A stretch of 64,000 bases of DNA from Iris pallida (taxonomy: Eukaryota > Streptophyta > Magnoliopsida > Asparagales > Iridaceae), in assembly GCA_029216955.1 (NCBI GenBank), contig JANAVB010002199.1:15788956-15852955 (forward strand). Reading direction: 5' to 3'. The notes beneath the pieces are model-generated. The model saw only the letters and a program-made list of their open reading frames with translations, was not told the origin of the DNA and searched no databases. Of the stretch, positions 45,298-57,611 are shown in pieces. The position numbers and the translations under genes are program-made. Numbering within the stretch: the first letter of the stretch is position 1; the number at the start of each line of letters is the position of its first letter.

Positions 45298-46308
45298 TCA
45301 GATATCGGCTGGTACGTGACGAACCATTCCTTTGCCTGAACAGACATGGCAAGTCGCTCCAGTGTCTATCCACCAGTCAGAGTTAACCCCCACAGTTGTG
45401 ACATGTCCGATCATAGCAACAATATTAGAAACCAATGAAACCTTATTAGGCTCACCTTTCTCTGATTGTTTAGGCTTAGATCTGCATTCACTCTTGTAGT
45501 GGCCTTTCTTGCCACTATTGTAGCAAGTCACGTGGGACTTAGTCTTCTGTTGCTTGAAAGAAGGACCCATCACTTTTAGATTAGTGAAGTCCTTCTTCTT
45601 GGAATGAGAAGCCTCCTGCTTTCCCTTGGGATCTCTCGTCTGTACAAGATTGGCTTTAGCCAACTGTTTGGACAGAGTGTCCACCTTCTGTTGGGAACAC
45701 ATCTCGTCCTCAACATGGATCTCTTGCAGTAGATCTCCCAAGCTAATGTCTAGCTTCTTTCTGTGCATCCTTGCATAGAAGGTACTCCATCCAGCAGGAA
45801 GTTTTGAGACGATCCCTCCGACGACAAACTTGTCGGGAAGGGGCATCTCTTTGTCTTCCAGTTTCTGACGCAGCTTCATAAATTCCTTCACCTGTGGCAG
45901 CATGGACTTTTCGTTCTCAAAGAGCAATTTGTGATATTTTTCAACCACAAACATTTTGCTCCTGTTCTTGTCTTCTTCATACAGATTTTCCACAGACTCC
46001 CATATGTCTCTGGCAAGTTCCTTATTTGAGTAGGATTCTGCCAGGGAGTCCTCCATAGCATTCAGGATGAGAAGCCTGCAGATGCTATTTTTCTTTCTCC
46101 ACTTGGCCTGGAGTTTGGTAGTCGTGTTGATTGCGGCAGTAGATCCAGTGTCTGGAACAGAGGGTTCTTCCTCTAACAGAACATGATCAATGTATTTCAG
46201 TTGAAGAGTTAGGTAAACCTTTCTCTTCCAGACTTGATAGTGCTCTCCATCGAACTTTTCCAACTTGCAGAAGTCCGATTGGAGGAGCGAAGCATTAATA
46301 TTTTCCAT
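45298..46308 (-). pseudogene. Ty1/copia gag and protease start
   Basis: A 336-codon frame from MENINASLLQSDFCKLEKF, typical of plant copia gag (UBN2-type), with a knuckle CYNSGKKGHYKSEC in which the second cysteine is serine. The protease motif WWIDTGATCHV is present near residue 314. The frame ends at a TGA just after PADI, beyond which the protease continues in another frame. The start follows the 5' LTR by about 50 bases, as usual for copia. Lineage was not assigned. Confidence 0.88.
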
Positions 46309-46357
46309 CTACATGGATCTTGCTTTGAGATTGTTATTCCCGGGGCTTGATCAAAGA

Positions 46358-47456
46358 TGAAAAACAGATGCAATCGAGATCTGAGATGTCTCACAAAACT
46401 TTACAGTGATCAAACTCAAGATCTACGATGGTACAATAAATTAAATAGCCAAATTACAATCTGAAGGAGGGAAAAAGAGAAGATCTCTCGTTCTTCCTTG
46501 CAAACGTGTTGCAATTGGGACAGAACGAGTTACAATAAAACTAGAGAAAGATAAGAAGAAGAACAATGCTGGGGTGTCAAAACACCGTTGCTCAAAGCAA
46601 GATTCGCCCCGCACGATCTGCTTCCAGGAACCAGCAAGTTTGAAGAACTTGTGGAACGCTCGAAGTCACCTCTGTTCTGACTCCTCGGATGGACTTGCAA
46701 TGGCGGCAACAACTCTCTCTCTCTTTTTCCTTTTCTGACTTGTAATTTTCGTAGTGGTCACAAAGGAGGCCAGAAGAGAGTATTTATAGAGAGAGGGTGG
46801 AAACCCTAGCCGCCTCTTCAGTTATGGAAAGATTAAATCAAATCCCAAAAGATAGCAACGAGATTTAATTCAAATCCCACGAAATTAATTCAAATCCCAC
46901 ATAGATAGGGTCTAAATTAATTCAAATCCCACAAAGATAGGATCTGATTTAATCGTATTGATTCAGCCTTTCTATTACTGATTTGAATCTGCACAGTCAG
47001 CAGATCCCTCCATTCGGCAGCAGCAGCAGCATGGCCGCATGGACCGTATGAGCTGCATGGACCGCATGAGCCGCATGGACCGCATGAGCCGTATGTGCCG
47101 CATGAGCCGCATGTGCCGCATGTGCCGCATGAGCCGCATGAGGCCGCATATGAGCCGTATGCCGCATAAGACCGCATGGCCGCATATGAGCCGTATAAAG
47201 ACCACATGACTGCTGACGTGCTAAGTGCAAAGTGCGCCAACAAAATGCCACATTACGCCTCATGAGCCCATGAGCCCGAGTCCGAGTCCGAGTCCGAGTC
47301 GCTAAACCCCTTTGGGGCTTAGCTCCAAATGGAATTAATCCAAGAGAATGACAAAAGCATTAATGCTTAATCCTTGGAGCCTTATTCTTACCTCCTTGTA
47401 AAATCACCCACATGATTCCCTCCTTAGGGTCACCACCCCATGTGCATCTCTCAACA
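46358..47456 (-). repeat. Ty1/copia 5' LTR
   Basis: About 1.1 kb. On the minus strand it starts TGTTGAGAGATGCACATG and ends near CATCTGTTTTTCA. A degenerate initiator-Met-like site (TTTGATCAAGCCCCGG) lies between it and gag. A TATA box (TCTATAAATA, 46781-46790, minus) supports the assignment. No second LTR remains, so the borders are estimates. Confidence 0.65.
47030..47200. repeat. 9-bp minisatellite in the copia LTR
   Basis: About eighteen imperfect copies of a GCCGCATGA-type unit. Translated on the minus strand it gives runs of HAA/HAV, an artefact of the repeat. A short (GAGTCC)4 run follows at 47276-47301. Confidence 0.8.
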
Positions 47457-47790
47457 ACACACCCAAGTATATATGTTGAGATAACTCATGGTGTATTTCC
47501 GATGTGGGACTAAAATTTACAAGACATGTTGAGAGCAAGCTCTCTCCATGTAAAGAAAGCACCAACAAATATGACACATGTTAAAAGTGTGAGGCAATTT
47601 CCTTTGTGGTAGATAGAGGAAACCAATAGTCATGCTTGTGAAGGAACCAGGTTGATTAGCAATAGAGTGGTTTAAGTGGAGATAAGGGGCAACAAGGTCA
47701 TCATCTCCATAAGTATAAGATTGTTATATATATATAATTTTTATCCAATTAAGTAGCCATAAAACCAACAAATTAAATATTTTCTTAAAA
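47457..47790. other. No gene recognised; LTR-like debris
   Basis: The stretch includes CCGATGTGGGACTAAA, a phrase common in plant LTRs, and a short TA run near 47730. No reading frame was recognised. Confidence 0.3.
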
Positions 47791-49062
47791 TTATTCCCAG
47801 GTCCTTTTGGCCCTTCGAACTTGGGTGTGGGACCAGATACTTCTCATCAACACCGAAGCCAGGCAAGTGTACCTTGCCATCCTTGTATTTCAGTTTCATA
47901 TTTAATTCTTAAGTCATTGTTATGTTTATGATAAACATACCGTCATAGGACCGTTGATCGAACTTTACGTCCGAGGCAGATTTGGGTATAGATGTACGTT
48001 AGTAACGTCTAGTATCAGTTGTTAGAAATTGCTCTCGATACCGTGGTTGTACCAACCTGGATACACCTGTACCATAGGATACTGTTAAACACTATCATTT
48101 TTTCAGACTTCTTGTATTCCTGGTATTGTTAGGAAGACTAGAACTTGTGTTAACTATATGATCCCGATTTTAGATTGCATCTATTTTATTATGTATTACC
48201 CGACTGTTTCTATTAGAGGTTTAGATCAAATGAGCCATGGATTCGACTCATACGGTCACATGGGGAGGGAAGGACAGCTACTATATGCTTGGGCTACTAC
48301 GCACACACTATATATTCATATTCACTGGGAGACTCTATTCTCGGAGCTACAACCCTGCATCCCGGGAGACTATATACCGGAGCTACTAATTTTATATTTG
48401 GAAAGCCCACGTATTGAACATTCTCACCAATGTTGCATATCACATAGAATGGAGGTTACTAGATTCACCCTATCTCGAATGCAGATTTCATACTCACATT
48501 TATAACACTATTTACATCTGGCTTACATATTATGTATCTTATTGTGTCCCGTTGAGGACCTAGTTTTCTCTTCCAGGCCTAGACGAGGAGGTACCCAGAG
48601 ATCTACGTGTCCGGGATTGAGTCAGGAGTCGGATTAGCAGCTGACGACGAGGTTCTCCTCGCAGAGTAGCTCGATTAGTGGTATAGCTCCTTCTTTGATC
48701 TGATGTCATTTATCTAGTTAGTTATTCATCAGATCTATTTATCTTCTTGACTTTCTACATTCAATATTGTACTAGCGGGATTGTTCTTGCAAGTCTTTCA
48801 TTTCAGCTATATTATGATTATTTTCAGACTTATTTATTTTAGCACATTAGTAGACTTTGTATCTCTATGTGTTTCTTGGATCATATTTTGTGGATGAGAT
48901 TTAGTTACTTGTAGTTTTGGGCATTTACTTTACATTATTGTTGTACACTACATCTTAAGTGCTACCATAATGATTCCATTAAATTTGGATAATCATTGGA
49001 GTGGTACTTGCTGGCCATTGCCACGTAGCTCGGTTTCGTATTTTTTGAACTGGGATGTGACA
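47791..49062 (+). repeat. Gypsy LTR remnant ending GATGTGACA
   Basis: Roughly 1.2 kb of non-coding sequence ending in TGGGATGTGACA, a terminus usual for plant gypsy LTRs. It abuts gag coding sequence directly with no primer-binding site, so it may be a solo LTR within another element's gag. The left border was not determined. Confidence 0.4.
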
Positions 49063-49066
49063 GGAC

Positions 49067-49560
49067 ATCACCAGATAAGGTGATGGATTAGGTTAAAAAG
49101 ATGGAAAGCTTATTTACATTCGTAGTTCCAAGTTACGAGAAAGTGATGTGTGCAGTCCTGTAGTTATAATTGCGAACAGACGATTGGTGGGAGGCCAAGA
49201 AGCCAGAACTCAGTGCCAAGACTCCAGACGGAAGAATCATTTAGGATATGTTTAGGCAAGAATTTTTTGGAACAATAAGTCCCTCCAGCCATCTGTCAGA
49301 AGAAGGAAAATGAGTTTACGGGACATACGCAAGGAAGCATATCCGTTGGGGACTATGAGTCTGAATTCTCCAAACTTGTTAAGTTTACTGGCCCGATGAT
49401 ACCAAACGACCGTATGAATTGATTTGTGCAAGGTTTAAACGACGATGTACGAAGGGATGTTTTGAATCGAAAATGTGAGTCATCCACCAAGGCTTTTGTG
49501 GCAACAGTGCAGATGGAGCAGTTTAGCTAACGAAATGCTCTATTTGAAAATTTAGACTAG
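49067..49560 (+). pseudogene. Gypsy gag fragment, heavily decayed
   Basis: Discontinuous frames read SPDKVMD, KKMES, DDWWEAKKPELS, DMFRQEFFG and RRDVLNRK, all recognisable retrotransposon-gag motifs, with stops and frameshifts throughout. It may or may not belong to the gag start at 418-568. The following 49561-49876 shows no recognisable gene. Confidence 0.6.
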
Positions 49561-49876
49561 CTGCAATCAACCCATGAAAAGATGCCATGGCGGGAAAAGA
49601 AAGTACGATAGTGAACAACAAAATGGTAGTATAGTATTCCGTTTTCGATAGGCGACAAACTATATAATATGCTTGTGGAAAGTCAGACTCAGTCAAAAAC
49701 TTAGATGGCTAGTCTGACTCAGTCGCTGAGCTTGGTGTACGATAACACTTTATGGCATCAAATAAATCGACTTGGATGGATGTTACGATAATCGATCCAA
49801 TTAATGGAACGATTTCTGTTGGAATAAGTCCTAGATGCAGCAGATTGTGTCTCGATGAGTGAGCTCTATATAAGAG

Positions 49877-51512
49877 TGTCACGCCCCGATTCTGAAGAAT
49901 TGATAGTCGTCCTCCGGGCGTGATGTCGTGCGAACCTAGATTGCGATCGCACAAGGCATAGTCATATGGTAATCCGAAACACAACATCTAAGAGAGAGAG
50001 CGCAGACAAATTAAACAACACATTGAGACAAAAAAAACTTTGCATTTTATTGATAATGGACATCATTTACAGACTCTATTACAATCGTACCACGCGGGCT
50101 TTACAACATGACTCGATTATAAAAAGACTGCCGATGAGATAGCCGTTCCATACTTATATCCCTTATTTACAACAAAGTATTCCAGCCACCTGGATGCGAG
50201 GGATGTTGAGACATGTTTCTTGGACTGTTGCAGAGAGACTTCAAAAGTTGAGCAGCGGGGGTTTTCAATACGCAGTCGAAGCTTCAAAACATGAACGTCG
50301 TCCTAGTCAGTTGGCGCGTTCTTCTTGATTTCTAGCACCTGCGAAGAGCGAGGGTCAGTACGATCACATGTACCGGCGAGTGGCTAATTAAACCCAAGCT
50401 ATGATATTTGGTTCAAGCAGTTTTATAAAATATGTTAGCTATTTGGTGATCTTTCTAACCATCCTGATCGATTTGTATATTAACATGTTTTGATGCAAGC
50501 ATATAAAACTGTATACATTGAGCAGTTATTATGTTCATCCTGTGTCATGTGCATTAATTTAAGCAATGAAAGGGTGTGAAGGTCACTAACAATTTCAAGC
50601 CATCATGGACTATAACTGTGTTAGACGTCGATCCTTTTGCGACGGGTAGCGAGGCCGACTCGAAAGTTCTCGAATCACTCATACCAATCCTGCTGGCACG
50701 AGTTATTCTCGTTCCTCTCGGGCCGAATCGGTTCCTTGTCCTAGGCAACCGTTCGAGGAAACTACCCCTTGTCGACAAGTTGTCCAATGATCGTTTTTAC
50801 AAATCTTGAAATAATTCTCTCTTTTCTAGAATCTTATCATTTCTCTTTTTGGTGTAAAACTTATATTTTCTGAGTAAATTACTCAAATTGATGCAGTCAT
50901 TTCGAGTTTTCTTTAGCAAGTGTTTCGTAAAGAATTGTGCCTCAATTCATTGATTCTACACTATGGCAATAAGCATTGATTTTGTGTTTTATGATTGATT
51001 TGAAACAGAGAGTCGAGGCGAAGGAGGTCAGCCACTCACTTTGGCCTTTGCTTCAGGCGAGGGACTCGTTGGATGCACTTAGACGTCGCCTACATGATCA
51101 ACTGTAATCGCATAAGCAACTGATTAGAACACTGTGTTATTCAAAGAGTTAGATACGAATGCAAAGTTCAAAACACAAGCCATGAAAAATATTGAAAAAA
51201 TTCATAAAAACTTATTCACGAAACCAAAGCCAAAGCTAAAGCTAAAGAAATTTGCGGCATGAAAAGCAGAGCAACGGGAGGTCTCCTCGATTCAGCTGTA
51301 GAGCCGATCCTTGAGGCGCAACTCGCTGAAATAGGACTTGATTTCGAAGAAGCCTTTCCGTAACGAAAAAATGATCTTAATTCAATCGTTTCTGTTCGAC
51401 TGATTCAACCGATTCTGACCTATCGGTCCCAACTGAATCGGTAGCGACATCGTTTCTTTCTTGCGCACCCCATGGACGAAAACGGGGCACGATGTAGGGA
51501 TGGGGCACTACA
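49877..51512 (-). repeat. 3' LTR of a second chromovirus
   Basis: A 1636-bp LTR reading TGTAGTGCCCC...GGGGCGTGACA on the minus strand. The termini and the outer ~50 bases resemble the chromovirus at 6742-15018, but the interior has diverged. It belongs to the coding remnant at 51568-52608. Confidence 0.8.
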
Positions 51513-51567
51513 CCATAACCAACTAAGAAAAAGTTTTGTCCTTGAAACTTAAGAATAGAACCTACCT

Positions 51568-52608
51568 CTACGAGAACAATAAAGAAAATTTCTCCTTCAT
51601 CTTCGATTCAAGTTCCCAAGTCGACTCCTCGACCGAATGATTGCTCCAGCATACACGGACGACGGGGATCGCTTGATTCTGCAGTAGTTTATCTTTACGT
51701 TCTAAGATTTGGATTGGCACTTCAATATATGATAAGTCGGCCTTCAGCTCCAGCTGACCAAAATCTATCATGTGGCTTGGGTCGTGTACGTACTTTCATA
51801 ACTGAAAGACGTGGAAGACAGTATACACACCTGCTAGCGCTGGAGGGAGGGCAATCTGATAGGCCACTGGGGAAACTCGCTTGAGTACTTTGATCGACCC
51901 AACGAATCTCGGACTCAACTTTTCTTTTGCACCAAACTGGGTAACTCCACACATAGGTGACACTTTAAGAAATACGTGATCGCCTTCTAGAAACTCGAGG
52001 GGTCGACGATGGACATCCACATAACTTTTCTGTCGACTCTGTGCAGTCTTTAATGTCTTCTGAATGAGCTTAACCTTCTCTACGATCTATTCCACCAGCT
52101 CTGGGCCAAAAATCTACTGTTTCTCGACTCCATCCTAGCAAATGGGTGATCTGAACTTCCGACTGTACAAGGCTTCGTACGACGCCATTTGGATGTTGGA
52201 TTGATAGCTATTGTTGTATACAAATTCGACCAATGGTAGATGAACGTTCCAACTCGACTTGAAGTCAATTGTGTAGAGCCGTAACATGTCTTCAAGAATC
52301 TAATTCACACGCTCCGTTTAGCCATCGGTCTGGAGATGGTAAGTTGAACTGAACTGCATCTTGGTACCTAGAGCCGACTGAAGGCTACTCTAGAAGCATG
52401 ACAGAAATCGTGCATCCCGGTCAGAGATGATGGATACAAGGACTCCGTACAGCCGTATTATCTTGTCAAGATAAATCTGAGCCAGGAGTTCAACTCTCCA
52501 AGTAACTTTAATGGCAATGAAGTACGCTGACTTGGTTAATCGATCAACGATAACCCAGATGTCATCATTTTCTTGCGGCATCTTCGGCAAGCCAACATCA
52601 AAGTCCAT
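51568..52608 (-). pseudogene. Second chromovirus: integrase end and chromodomain
   Basis: From right to left: MDFDVGLPKMPQENDDIWVI and SIISDRDARFLS (integrase core), a badly broken middle (51970-52390), the C-terminal DNA-binding region (HRRPLEFLEGDHVFLKVSP) and a chromodomain (SNHSVEESTWELESKMKE). At least four frame breaks are seen. Everything upstream of the integrase core is missing: similarity stops at about 52608, so the rest was deleted or lies elsewhere. Confidence 0.85.
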
Positions 52609-52995
52609 AGTAACCGTTCAACATGAAAAAAGGTTATAAGAACTTTTTTTTTTGAACTTGAAAAAAAGGTACAATCGATTCCTATGCGAGAAAATCTAAG
52701 TACAAGAATTCTGGAAAAGCATGACGGTAGAGATTAAGCACTGCAGCGGCTCATTTACTTCGTTGACGATCTGACGACGAGTTGGACTTGCTTTGGCTTT
52801 CTGGTACCTTTGATGGAACTCTAGGGTTACCGATCAAGAGGATGCCGGAGTTGAAGACTTCGAAGCTCTGCCTTTTGTCTTCTGCTTCTTTTCTCTCTAT
52901 ATGTGTCCTCCTCTTTTTTTGTTGAAGGAAGAACTCCTTCTATTTATAGGAGAAAGGAGACACATATGATGTGCACTCGGATTTGAGATATGAAA
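52609..52995 (-). other. Promoter-like fragment, possibly LTR remnant
   Basis: The minus strand has CTCCTATAAATAGAAGG near 52945 followed by a purine-rich leader, as in many plant LTRs or promoters. No coding sequence was recognised. Confidence 0.3.
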
Positions 52996-53115
52996 CACTA
53001 CAACAAAAATACCCTTTAATGACGCTTGATATGGGGTTTTAATGACGGCTGATAAAGAAGTGTCATTAAATTTTAGCCAAACTGTAATCTATGACGGTTA
53101 TATATAAAAGCGTTA
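52996..53115 (+). mobile_element. CACTA-type transposon terminus
   Basis: It begins CACTACAACAAAAAT, the hallmark of plant CACTA (CMC/EnSpm) ends. Subterminal repeats TAATGACG (53017), TAATGACGG (53040), TGTCATTAA (inverted) and ATGACGG follow. No matching opposite end (TTGTAGTG) was found in the right place in this window, so the element is truncated or its end is diverged. Confidence 0.7.
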
Positions 53116-54861
53116 TTGAATGTCTCTAAGTGGTACAAGCGTTATGGAAAAAACACAAATTTTAAGTCAAAATTTCGACTCTTCCGCACTTACTCCCGCA
53201 CTTAAGTCGAAAAGCCCCCTTCTCCCGCACTTACTCTCTTTCTCCTTCTCTCTCTCCCGCCGCTCCCTAACTCCCTTCCGCCCTCTCTGGCGCTCCGGCG
53301 CTCCCGATCAACTACTCTCAGCCCGCTCCGGCGCTCCCGATCAACTCCCCTCAGCCCGCTCCCCTCTCGCCGCGCCCCAACTCCCCTCAGCCCGATCAAC
53401 TCCCCAAGGTTTGTCCTAATTTTTTTTCTTATTTTGTGCCCTAATTTCTGCCTCGATTTGATTTTAGTAAAATGCCCTAATGCCTCGACTTGATTTTAGT
53501 AAAATGCCCTAATTTTGACGTAGTTTCTATTTCCTAGTTTTCGAAAGATGGCTGAAATATCTTTGAATGCATGTTTGGAAATCTTTGAAAGAATTTTCTT
53601 TTTTTACTAATTTGTGATGCATTTTCTTCGTCCGCGCATTGGTTCATCTTCTTGTTTCTTTCTTTGTTGGTTCTTGCAGTGTGGAAGGGTGTTAATTTTA
53701 TTGCTTACAAGTTCAACTTCATGGAGACACGTTCGGGTAGCAAGGTTTGTTTTGGTTCATGGAGACATGTTCTTTTCAATTGCCCTATTTTCTAGAAATC
53801 ATGGACAAGAAAGAGATCAATGTCCCTGTAACGTCGTGTATGACACATGTTGAACACGGCATTTTTACACTCGAAATTACTCCAGGTCACGCAGAAATCG
53901 GTACCGTGTCTGTGTATGTGCCATGTCATATTGTCTTTAAATCAAGTCCTGTTCTTTTTAGATTAAAATACTCCAGGCAATACAATTTATTTTTTACAGT
54001 GTGCACGTTGCTCATGCATCGAGAGTGGGATGGATCTTTGACATCAATATATGCAATTGTTTGACTGTACATCTTTAGATTAAATGATATCGGTCATGTT
54101 GGATGTGAGCGTTGACCAACTTTTTTTTTTAGGTTTATTTGACCCTCTTTGTAGTTATGTAGATGATTTATATAATGGTTGATTCCAGAATTCATCTCAT
54201 ATAAAACCTGATTTTGGGATTCAAGTACAACACATAACCTGAGAATTAGTTCACTGATTTCCTATTTAATTCATCGACACTCACATGATACACAAGTATA
54301 TAGACATAATACATCAATGAGATATCAGTTGAAATCTGGAAGCAATGATCTCACTAGAAGAATAAGGTTCTACTTTGTATATATGCAAGGTCAGTCGTAC
54401 AATTACATTGAGCTTGAACTTCAGGGTAATCATATTGCCGTCTCGGGAAAAAATTCAACTACAGAACTAATATGATCAAGCAATGAAGTGCACAATTTCC
54501 TACATATAGACTCAGAGCATCCCTGGTACAACCTCTACATCCCAGTACTCGATAATATTTCCTGCAATCCCTTGGACCCCTATACCCGGTAGGTTGATCA
54601 TGGCACTCTGCCTATGCCATATGGGTATTGGCATATCCTATGATACCTACTGTTATCTACAGTTCTCTGTTCCAATATTGAACGAGTTATCAATGACTCG
54701 GGTTACCTGCATCAAGAGGTACCAAGGCTTGTTTATATCTGATATTCAAAACCAAGCCATGTAGAAGTCCTACTTGGAAATTACCCAAGGTAGTCAAACT
54801 AATATATGACTTATTATAATCATGGACATTATATTCTCTTACAAATAATATCTTCATGTAG
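53116..54861. other. CACTA interior, no recognised gene
   Basis: It contains a C-rich stretch (53220-53400) resembling a 5' untranslated region and an open frame at 53747-54064 (MDKKEINVPVTSC...) with no family I recognise. Intervening sequence is AT-rich. Confidence 0.3.
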
Positions 54862-55136
54862 GTCCCGAAACAACCTGGAGGTTATGAATGCAGATATTTT
54901 GTTATGAAATATGCGGGATCTCATGGAAGATCCCTCTCCTACTATTGAGTCAAAGGTAAGTTGTTCATTAATTAAATTCTTAATTACTTTTCTGAAATTA
55001 TACAAACTAATGTAACTATTTTTTGACTTTTTAGCTAAAAACATTGGCTGGAAAATCAACATACACGCAGGAAGAAATAGATGATGTCCGATGCGAATTC
55101 ATCGAATTCGTTGCCAATCATATGGATGATACATGA
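54862..55136 (+). pseudogene. Ulp1/C48-type protease C-terminus in two exons
   Basis: After an acceptor-like TTCATGTAG, exon 1 reads VPKQPGGYECRYFVMKY. This matches the catalytic-cysteine block of plant Ulp1-like proteases (PGG.ECGYYVM), with the cysteine kept and the following Gly replaced by Arg. A two-base loss then shifts the frame; the remainder (DLMEDPSPTIESK) is readable in the next frame. A 79-base intron (54956-55034, GTAAGT...TTTTTAG) joins in phase 0 to LKTLAGKSTYTQEEIDDV...MDDT and a TGA at 55134-55136. Such C48 genes are common passengers or partners in plant CACTA and MULE elements. The rest of the protease was not found. Confidence 0.65.
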
Positions 55137-55296
55137 GGGTCAAGGTACTCATTTCACTCATTTCCATTACTGATACGAGACACCCTACTGTCACATGGAC
55201 ACAATACACTCAAGACACTCACTAAACTATGTCTGATAGTCCTACCCTCTGTTCTCTTTGTCGAACATCAATTTGGGTTATGGAGTTTGTAGATTT

Positions 55297-55309
55297 NNNN
55301 NNNNNNNNN
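55297..55309. other. Run of 13 N (assembly gap)
   Basis: Undetermined bases. Continuity between the CACTA-related sequence and the AT-rich right third of the window is therefore not proven. Confidence 0.99.
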
Positions 55310-56870
55310 AAGAAGATGGAGTATTGAAACTTTTTTTTAAGAGCAGTTTTGTGGGTGTTCCAATAAATTAAAGGAAGGGCAAAGGATCATTTGGAACCCG
55401 CTTTGGATAAGTTTCTCTAATTCTGGGCACGCGATGAAGTTTTTTTCGCGGGATTTTACATAAAACTTTGATATTGTTTTGTAGCGGTGGGTTTCTCTAA
55501 TCTTCCTATATTAATGTCTCATAAGACGAACATTACAAATACAAGTAGAATCCAACCTTTGATGCTTGTTTTGTAGATGTTTGTATTGTTTAGATCTCTA
55601 AGATCTTTGGTTTTTTTTACTACTTCTCAGTTGGATTCCAAATCTATTGGAATTTAATCGGTCGGTTGTGGTGCGGCATACTTGTACCTGCAACTAGTAT
55701 TGTACATATTTTGTACTATTGAGAAAGATCAAACAATAACCATCTATATTTACTACTTAGGAAGATTTTTTTTTTTTTTTACTACTTAGAAAAAATAAAC
55801 AATCACGTTAATTTTTTACATGCGTAATTGTCTAACTATCTATATACATTTAATGAATAATTTTAATTAGCAAACATAAATAAGGACAAGTTTGAAACAA
55901 AAATTTTACGATGAAGTATCAACTTTTGTTATTATATAGAGTATATGTTCATCAAAATTTAACATCTTTTGTGTCCACAAGGTTTTAAAAGATGTTTTTT
56001 TTTTTTTTTTTTTACATGAAAAGAGAATATGGTTTGTTTGGCAAATTTCTACTTATTTATCAATTTATTGATGTTGGATTTTTCAAGACTCCACATAATA
56101 TACAAAAGAGATTATCCCTACTTAGACAAACAAGTAATTTCATAATAATTAAGGTGAAGCAGGATTAGAAACAATCATATGATAAACATATCAAAAAATA
56201 ATGATCGTTTTTTTTTCTTTCTAAACCACAACACAAATATACAAGGCTTAATAGTAGACCTAAATGGTGCTAAATTTCAAATAGAGTCCGGACCACCCAA
56301 CATCCATACGGGCCGGACTGAAAAAACAATTCGGGCCCAATAACGAACCCCACCTAATCTCTATCACAAAGCCTGTTTGGTTGTCAGGCCTCGGCCCATT
56401 ATCATCCCCAACTCTAATAGACCAAGCACAAATAACACATCCAACACTAAAAGATAGGAACCAACTTTGACTAGTGACGACCTAGGTTTTCATAACATAA
56501 CTCTTTATATCCATAGTTAAAACTCGAATCTAGTACAATGACCAAGATAGATGATACTTATAATTTTATACCATACTCATCTGGTTGTTGTGGTCAGTAA
56601 GGAGAGATATAACCTCCTTGGCTAGACGAACATTCTCGGGATCAAACCACGAAAAGGCATGTGGGTGTAAAAATTGGAGACAGTGGGTTCAAATGACATG
56701 CAACGCAATGCACAAAATCTTATTTATCCATATGTGTGCTGACAAGGGCACACAACATGCAAAAAGAAGAAAATGGTGACTTATGTATGGGTGGAGGGTG
56801 GGTCGGCTCCAGCCCAAACCAAAAAATATCCATATGACAAAATCCACATTTTCAGTCCAATTTTCAACTT
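55310..56870. other. AT-rich non-coding sequence
   Basis: Long poly-T/poly-A tracts (for example 55770-55780 and 55997-56013) and no convincing frame. The 56290-56410 part is less AT-rich and resembles degraded repeat sequence. Confidence 0.5.
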
Positions 56871-57180
56871 AGGCTGTGTTTGATTGGACTTTTTTTTTCC
56901 ATGGAAAATATTTTCATCACAAAATTTTCAATTGTAGTGTTTGATAGTCTTATATTTTCCATAAATTATTTTCCAAAAAAATATTTTTCATATTTTCTTC
57001 TAAAATGGTGGAAAATAAAACTTGTCAACCCATAGAAAAATATCGTTTTCCGTGGAAAATGGCAATCAAACTCAGAAATTAAATTTTCATAGAATTTTTT
57101 TAAAATTTCATGAAATTCTTTTCTTAGGAAAATAATTCTATGGATTAATTTATTTTCCACCTTGCAATCAAACACACCCT
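56871..57180. mobile_element. MITE with 16-bp terminal inverted repeats
   Basis: AGGCTGTGTTTGATTG (56871-56886) and CAATCAAACACACCCT (57165-57180) are inverted with one mismatch. They enclose ~280 bases of AT-rich sequence rich in GGAAAAT/ATTTTCC. The flanks give at most a TA duplication (if the ends are GGCTG...ACACCC). No coding capacity. The superfamily is unclear (hAT-like TIR wording, but no 8-bp duplication). Confidence 0.7.
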
Positions 57181-57611
57181 AGTATAAACTTATCCTGATC
57201 TAGCCTTATTCTTATCATAAGTTAGTCTAACTATCCAACCAACATACAACATCTTAAAACAAAGAAGAAAAAAGAGTTTAGTCTAAGTAACTCGAATTTT
57301 TGGTTCGGCACTTATACGAATGAACTAGATTATGAGATATGGAATTTCTATAATTTGAAATTAGAACATTTAGATGCACTAGACATGATAAGAAAGCTTC
57401 TACTAGAGAATATGATATATTTACATGTACTTCTCAACCATCTACCATGAAATTTTGCTGGCAAGGCTGTGGTGCAATCACCAGCTAGACACTTCAATGA
57501 AAGATGTCTGTACCACTACCACACACAATATGTTGATGGTCCACCTGCAATACGTACCCACTGGGAGAAGTGTGAGAGGAAGGTCCATATGCATGAGTGA
57601 GAGGAGGGGAT

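Noticed and set aside
46917..47263. His-Ala-rich and Cys-Gly-rich proteins on the minus strand
   Set aside because: Three overlapping frames through a 9-bp minisatellite; low-complexity artefacts.
48158..48505. 115-codon plus-strand frame near 48.2 kb
   Set aside because: Sits in LTR-like sequence, has biased but non-coding composition and no family resemblance.
53202..53399. Arg/Gly-rich minus-strand frame
   Set aside because: Translation of a C-rich tract that resembles a 5' untranslated region; no second line of support.
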